From positions 365,090 through 429,089 of the forward strand of contig DDIN01000008.1 in NCBI GenBank assembly GCA_002338565.1: a stretch of 64,000 bases of DNA, given 5' to 3'. Source of the DNA: Hyphomonadaceae bacterium UBA1849. GTDB lineage: Bacteria; Pseudomonadota; Alphaproteobacteria; Caulobacterales; Hyphomonadaceae. Below are positions 59,687-64,000 of the stretch, piece after piece (position 1 is the stretch's first letter; each line of letters begins with the position of its first letter). Below the pieces are notes generated by a model. That model saw only the letters and a list, made by a program, of their open reading frames with translations, was not told the DNA's origin and did not search any database. The position numbers and the translations under genes were made by a program.

Positions 59687-60835
59687 TCAGGGCTTCATCC
59701 AGCGTTCGGCGAACTTCTGGAGCCGGGCCAGCCCCTCTTCGACGTCTGCGGTTGAACGACAATAAGATAGCCGGATCATTTGCGCGCCGCGTACGGGATC
59801 GAAATCGACCCCCGGCGTGACCGCGACACCTGCCTCGTTCAGAATTTGGGTCGCAAACTCAGCGCTGTCGTCAGTATAATCAGAGACGTCGACATAGAAA
59901 TAGAACGCGCCATCTGGCGGAGCCGTTTTCGTAAACCCGCATTTAGGCAGGCCTTCTTTCATCAGCTCGCGGTTCTTCCGGTACACCTCGACATTGGCTT
60001 CCAGCTCGTCTTTGGCGTCAATCGCGGCCAGCGCAGCAACCTGGCTGACATGCGGCGCACAGATAAAGAAGTTCTGCGCCAGGCGTTCCACCTGACGGAT
60101 ATGATCTTCCGGCACGACCATCCAGCCAATGCGCCAGCCGGTCATGGAGAAGTATTTCGAGAACGAGTTGATGATGTAGGCATCATCGCTGACTTCGAGC
60201 GCCGTGACAGCTTTACGCTCATACTCGATGCCGTGATAAATCTCGTCTGAAATGAAGGATGCGCCGCGCGCCGCGCAGGCCTCCATCAGCGCAGACAGCG
60301 CAGGCTTATCGAGCATTGTGCCCGCAGGATTGGTTGGCGAAGCCACCAGCAGACCGTCCAGATCATCTGGCAGATCATCGGGCACAGGCTGATAGCGGTT
60401 CTCCGGCGCGCACTGGAACATGACCGTCTCCAGCCCCAGCGCCTGAATAATAGCCTTATAGGATGGATAGCCCGGCGCACCGATGCCGACACGCGCGCCG
60501 GTATCAAACAGCGAGGTAAAAGCCAGTGTAAAGCCGGTCGACGACCCTGTCGTTACAATTACGCGGTCCGGATTGAGGCTGACGCCGTACCAGTCATCAT
60601 AAAGCGCAGCGATCTTCTTGCGCAGCGCTGGCAAGCCGAGCGCATTGGTATATCCGAGCGGGCCGGTCTCCATCGCTTTGGCGACGGCTTCGCGCGCGAG
60701 CTTGGGTGCTGGCGTTCCCGGCTGGCCGACTTCCATATGGATGATGTGCTTGCCCGCAGCTTCCGCCCGGCTGGCCGCTTCCATAACTTCCATGACCTGA
60801 AACGGCGCGACATCGCCGCGTTGAGATACCCGCAT
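59687..60835 (-). CDS. PLP-dependent class I/II aminotransferase
   Basis: 382 residues from ATG 60835 (MRVSQRGDVAPF), with AGGAAG upstream; a GTG at 60847 is less likely. The Schiff-base Lys is in NSFSKYFSMTGWRIGWMV; VASPTNPAGTM and ISDEIYHGIEY are characteristic. It resembles aspartate/aromatic aminotransferases of the AspC-like bacterial group; the amino donor is uncertain. Confidence 0.92.
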   Translation of the reverse strand: MRVSQRGDVAPFQVMEVMEAASRAEAAGKHIIHMEVGQPGTPAPKLAREAVAKAMETGPLGYTNALGLPALRKKIAALYDDWYGVSLNPDRVIVTTGSSTGFTLAFTSLFDTGARVGIGAPGYPSYKAIIQALGLETVMFQCAPENRYQPVPDDLPDDLDGLLVASPTNPAGTMLDKPALSALMEACAARGASFISDEIYHGIEYERKAVTALEVSDDAYIINSFSKYFSMTGWRIGWMVVPEDHIRQVERLAQNFFICAPHVSQVAALAAIDAKDELEANVEVYRKNRELMKEGLPKCGFTKTAPPDGAFYFYVDVSDYTDDSAEFATQILNEAGVAVTPGVDFDPVRGAQMIRLSYCRSTADVEEGLARLQKFAERWMKP

Positions 60836-61014
60836 AATCTTCCTCACTGGAGTCTGGCGTCAGTTCGTCACTAGTCCGTGCCTCGGCGTACAGCAACAAC
60901 TTAGAAGGAGAGAATGGCGAAGTGACATGTAACATCCTGCGTCATGTCATCATTCGCCCTTTACCTTGCCGCATTACATCGCCATTTAGAGGCGAGCGAA
61001 CAAAGGTGACACCC

Positions 61015-62130
61015 ATGCAGGCCCTTCGTCCATGGCGACATATCGAGCGACGTAAATCCCGCCAGATTATGGTGGGCAATGTGCCGGTTGGCGGCGATGC
61101 GCCAATCGCTGTTCAGACCATGACCAACACGCCGACAGAAGACGCTGACGCAACGCTGGCGCAGATCCGTGCCGCGGCCGAAGCAGGCGCAGACATTGTG
61201 CGCGTTTCCTGCCCGACCGAAGAGTCGACAGCGGCCATGCCGCGCATCTGCAGGGAAAGCCCCGTCCCGATCGTCGCCGACATTCACTTCCACTATAAGC
61301 GCGGCGTTGAAGCGGCCGATGCAGGCGCGGCCTGCCTGCGCATTAATCCGGGCAATATCGGCTCTGAAGCACGCGTGAAGGAAGTCATCGCGGCAGCCAA
61401 AGCCAATGGATGCTCCATCCGGATCGGCGTGAATGGCGGTAGCCTTGAAAAGCACTTGCTGGAAAAATACGGCGAGCCCTGCCCCGACGCCATGGTGGAA
61501 AGCGCGCTCGACCATGCCCGCATTCTGGAAGACCACGGCTTCGACCAGTATAAAATCTCGGTCAAAGCATCTGACATGTTCCTCACCGTTGCCGCCTATC
61601 AGCAGCTGGCAGAGGCGACCGATGCGCCGCTACACCTTGGCATTACCGAGGCAGGCGGGCTGCGTACGGGCACTGTCAAATCCTCCATCGGCATGGGCTC
61701 CCTTCTCTGGGCAGGCATTGGCGACACCATTCGCGTATCTCTGTCCGCAGATCCGGTTGAGGAAGTGAAAGTCGGCTTTGAGATGCTGAAAAGCCTCGGC
61801 CTGCGCACACGCGGCGTAAACATTGTCGCCTGCCCGAGCTGCGCGCGGCAGGGCTTTGACGTTATCAAGACGGTTGAGATTCTCGAACAGCGCCTTGCCC
61901 ATATTTCAGAGCCGATCTCGCTCTCTATTATTGGCTGTGTTGTGAACGGGCCGGGCGAAGCGGCCCTTACCGATCTCGGCTTTACCGGCGGCGGCAAGGA
62001 AGCGGGCAAAATGTTCGTCTCCGGCAGGCCGGACCATAATGTCTCCAATGCGGATATGGTCGATCATATTGTCGATCTGGTCGAGAAACGCGCCGAGATC
62101 ATGCGCGCGGAGACAGAAGCGGCGGAGTAG
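61015..62130 (+). CDS. ispG: 4-hydroxy-3-methylbut-2-en-1-yl diphosphate synthase
   Basis: 371 residues from ATG 61015 with AAAGGTGA upstream; codons further upstream do not match the family. VQTMTNTPTEDADATLAQI, ADIHFHYK, INPGNIG and the iron-sulfur ligands in ACPSCAR and GCVVNGPGE are seen. IspG converts the cyclic diphosphate of the MEP pathway to HMBPP using a [4Fe-4S] cluster. It is divergent from the aminotransferase and next to the rodZ-like gene. Confidence 0.97.
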   Translation: MQALRPWRHIERRKSRQIMVGNVPVGGDAPIAVQTMTNTPTEDADATLAQIRAAAEAGADIVRVSCPTEESTAAMPRICRESPVPIVADIHFHYKRGVEAADAGAACLRINPGNIGSEARVKEVIAAAKANGCSIRIGVNGGSLEKHLLEKYGEPCPDAMVESALDHARILEDHGFDQYKISVKASDMFLTVAAYQQLAEATDAPLHLGITEAGGLRTGTVKSSIGMGSLLWAGIGDTIRVSLSADPVEEVKVGFEMLKSLGLRTRGVNIVACPSCARQGFDVIKTVEILEQRLAHISEPISLSIIGCVVNGPGEAALTDLGFTGGGKEAGKMFVSGRPDHNVSNADMVDHIVDLVEKRAEIMRAETEAAE

Positions 62131-62138
62131 CGTTGATC

Positions 62139-62978
62139 CTACTCTGTTTGCAAGCGGACTCCGTCAATGCGTTTCACCAGCGATTTCAACAGTCGACGCG
62201 AGCGGCCAACAACCAAATGGGAACGACGATAAAGCTGCTCATTCAATGATCGCACCTCGACACGGCTTAACAAGCGCAACTCTTCATGCGATGCCCTATA
62301 GTTCGTGGTTGCGCAAACGGAAGGACCTAGCGAAATGGCGCATGCTGGCTGACCGCTTTCGCTAATTACCGTATCGGATAGGATAAATTCTCGTCCATCT
62401 TCTGGAATATAAAAAAGAACCGGTATCTCAGATAAAGCGTCGACGACTTCCTTTGTCTGCGTCGCGCGGGATAACTGAACGACATTCCGCATGTACTCTT
62501 CATCTTGGAAGCGCACTAACAGGTCTGCTCGAATTTGGTGTTCAGAGCGCTCAGGCATCTCACCTTTAACATCTCGCACAATCTCAGCAATTTGGGCTTC
62601 GCTCAAGTCTTCAATGTACGGTCGAGGATGCCGCTTGTGAGCGTTGTAATAAAGCGCCTGCCAAAAGAACCTGCGGGCCTTCTTGTCAAAAGCAGGCACT
62701 TCTCCCGCAGATATTGTCGAGATTATTTCTTCTGTGAACGACGCGATGCTTCCATCGAGTTTTGCGTAAAAATCTGTTTCAAGTGATCTGTTCAACGCGC
62801 CTGAGAAATCGATGAAGGAATACAAGTCCTTTTGGGAATTAATGTTCTTGGTATTCGTGCAAAAATATCTGATTTCACCAGGATCCCTGCGCATCACGAC
62901 ATTCACTTGTCCCGATTCAGTCGCCCATCTACCCATAATGGATTGAGGAATAAAATGATGGTTCTTTGGGTCTGACAA
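62139..62978 (-). CDS. DUF4238 family protein
   Basis: 279 residues with TTG start at 62978 (SDPKNHHFIPQSIMGRWATESG) preceded by AAGG. The HHFIPQ opening is the mark of DUF4238, a family found scattered in bacteria, often near mobile or defence genes. Two histidines in the opening and a C-terminal SRVEVRSLNEQLYRRSH suggest a nuclease-like or metal-binding role, but this is unproven. Base composition is visibly AT-richer than its neighbours, and it is inserted between ispG and a lipoprotein gene, which suggests transfer. Confidence 0.8.
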   Translation of the reverse strand: MSDPKNHHFIPQSIMGRWATESGQVNVVMRRDPGEIRYFCTNTKNINSQKDLYSFIDFSGALNRSLETDFYAKLDGSIASFTEEIISTISAGEVPAFDKKARRFFWQALYYNAHKRHPRPYIEDLSEAQIAEIVRDVKGEMPERSEHQIRADLLVRFQDEEYMRNVVQLSRATQTKEVVDALSEIPVLFYIPEDGREFILSDTVISESGQPACAISLGPSVCATTNYRASHEELRLLSRVEVRSLNEQLYRRSHLVVGRSRRLLKSLVKRIDGVRLQTE

Positions 62979-63123
62979 ATTGGAACCTTAAAAATAACTG
63001 CAGATGGTTTGGCCTCAATTCCTAAATCTCTGACAGCATTGTCAAGAACCCCCTGTTGTCTTCCGTTCATGTTCGTTCATCTAGATTAAGATGAACAATT
63101 TCAGGCAGCATTCGGGGGCTGAT

Positions 63124-63624
63124 ATGAAACGAACATTTCTGGCACTGGCTGGCGCAGGCGCGCTCACACTCGCGGGCTGTACGACAGCGGACATGCAGAT
63201 GCTCAACGCGGCACTGGAACAGACCGCTTACGAGATGCAGCAAACCAATCAGGGCTATTACAATAACGGGTACAATAATCCGTACACGAACGCCTATAAC
63301 AACGCGAACCCGTATGCCCCGCGGATCAACAACACGATCGGCAATACATGGGTCGGCTATAACCAGTGCAACTATACCGGCACGCGTTATTCCTGCGACA
63401 CGACTGGCGACGGCTATGCCGACATGTATGGCAATTCGCAGGACGGCACATATTCCTCATCGCATCTGCGCGTGAATGGCTATGGCGAGGCCTATACCCG
63501 TGGCTCTAACGGCCAGTGGGTGCGAAACCCAGCTTATGATGATCCGCCACCGAACACGCGTCCTGAACGCAATAACGGGCACCATAACGGCCATTACAAT
63601 GGCGGGGATAACCCAAAGCAGTAG
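63124..63624 (+). CDS. Asn/Tyr-rich lipoprotein, unrecognised
   Basis: 166 residues from ATG 63124 with GGGGG upstream. A lipobox (TLAGC) ends the signal. The mature protein contains a low-complexity NNGYNNPYTNAYNNANPY segment (about 45-70), then a beta-rich middle (GYNQCNYTGTRYSCDTTGDGYADMYGNSQDGTYSSSHLRV) and a Pro/Asn/His-rich tail. Probably an outer-membrane or surface lipoprotein of unknown role; the Asn/Tyr-rich part may be intrinsically disordered. Confidence 0.75.
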   Translation: MKRTFLALAGAGALTLAGCTTADMQMLNAALEQTAYEMQQTNQGYYNNGYNNPYTNAYNNANPYAPRINNTIGNTWVGYNQCNYTGTRYSCDTTGDGYADMYGNSQDGTYSSSHLRVNGYGEAYTRGSNGQWVRNPAYDDPPPNTRPERNNGHHNGHYNGGDNPKQ

Positions 63625-63627
63625 CCT

Positions 63628-64000
63628 CTATTCTGCGGGCTGCGCGATGGAGAGGGCACGGCTTTGCGCCTTTGGCTTCAGCCCGAATAAAGGCCTTAGC
63701 CAGCCGATACGGCGGATGACAAGCTCGTGCAGCAATGCGCAGCCCCCGAAGGTTGCCAGCACAACTAGCGGAAACTCCACCTCAACCGGCAGCCCCTGAC
63801 GCGTCAGCCAGAAACCGGCCATTACGGTGAGCGTCTGGTGCAGAATATACCAGGGGAAGACAGCCTCAGTCATATAGCGAAGCGCTGGGCCGTCATGGCG
63901 CAGATACCGCTCTGCCAGACCAATTAGTGTCAGAATCATGATCCACGCATAAGCAAGGCGCGCAATGCGGGCGGGCCAGATGATCCAGTCATAATTGCCG
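63628..64000 (-). CDS. Acyltransferase-3 family membrane protein, C-terminal part (cut by the right edge)
   Basis: At least 124 residues read from the window edge (GNYDWIIWPARIARLAYAW) through to the stop at 63628. Hydrophobic segments and ALRYMTEAVFPWYILHQTLTVMAGFWL, with the conserved His in a PWYILHQ context, match the C-terminus of acyltransferase-3/OpgC-like proteins that acylate surface sugars. The N-terminal half and catalytic His are outside the window. Confidence 0.8.
   Translation of the reverse strand, partial: GNYDWIIWPARIARLAYAWIMILTLIGLAERYLRHDGPALRYMTEAVFPWYILHQTLTVMAGFWLTRQGLPVEVEFPLVVLATFGGCALLHELVIRRIGWLRPLFGLKPKAQSRALSIAQPAE

Noticed and set aside
1..64000. tRNA, rRNA, tmRNA, CRISPR, insertion sequence, phage and riboswitch signals
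   Set aside because: I looked for cloverleaf T-loop motifs, regular spaced repeats, transposase or integrase motifs and known riboswitch cores and saw none that held up.

Overview
The window is a stretch of ordinary, gene-dense chromosome from an alphaproteobacterium, most likely of the Hyphomonadaceae or a close Caulobacterales relative. This is inferred from a GcrA-type cell-cycle regulator, a class I lysyl-tRNA synthetase, the ComF / glutaredoxin / DUF1178 cluster, the UbiG / aspartate kinase / nitrogen-PTS enzyme I cluster, Tad-type minor pilins, abundant TonB-dependent receptors and moderately high GC. I see no rRNA, tRNA, CRISPR array, insertion sequence, prophage or replication origin. 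Both window edges cut through genes: an enoyl-CoA hydratase on the left and an acyltransferase-3 membrane protein on the right.

0-10 kb: end of an enoyl-CoA hydratase gene; a TonB receptor behind a palindromic CGTTAC-rich promoter region; a candidate small RNA; an ABC-2 permease; gcrA with several DnaA-box-like sites upstream; a SulP transporter paired with a beta-carbonic anhydrase (probable bicarbonate handling); secA. 10-16.7 kb: a translationally coupled peptidyl-prolyl isomerase lipoprotein, argJ, mutT and Flp pilin run; a divergent methyltransferase and comF; grxC, DUF1178; two entericidin-like lipopeptides; a VanX-like dipeptidase lipoprotein.

16.7-19.4 kb is the most unusual part: two tandem copies (period 926 bp) of an unrecognised 226-residue secreted-protein gene, each with an intergenic palindromic repeat, followed by an unrecognised lipoprotein whose N-terminus is encoded by a short dispersed repeat. 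19.3-30.4 kb: alpha/beta hydrolase, two overlapping glycosyltransferase genes (GT4, GT9), infC with a probable AUA start codon, a LuxR-type regulator without a LuxI, an HSL-type esterase, a large TonB receptor, SelO and a fatty-acid desaturase. 30.7-43.8 kb: pgi, a three-gene Tad minor-pilin operon, a 3-hydroxyisobutyrate-dehydrogenase-like gene, a TetR/SDR pair, a CDP-alcohol phosphatidyltransferase overlapping lysK, a soluble CZB-domain chemoreceptor facing a lone receiver protein, an AraC regulator and a methyltransferase.

43.9-64 kb: a membrane SRPBCC-like protein and a tiny membrane protein overlapping it tail to tail; an AlgI/AlgJ-like polysaccharide O-acetylation pair; a small operon of two multi-pass membrane proteins and an XRE repressor behind two copies of one inverted-repeat operator; a CGNR regulator divergent from an NADH:quinone/azo reductase; an acetyl-CoA hydrolase/transferase; bfd and bfr behind Fur-like boxes; ubiG, lysC, ptsP, a RodZ-like protein, an aminotransferase, ispG, a DUF4238 protein that looks acquired, and an Asn/Tyr-rich lipoprotein.

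Most of the window is housekeeping. I do not see a clear new defence or biosynthetic system. The best leads for something undescribed are the duplicated secreted-protein locus with its repeats, the membrane-pair/XRE operon with a doubled operator, and the candidate small RNA near 2.65 kb.
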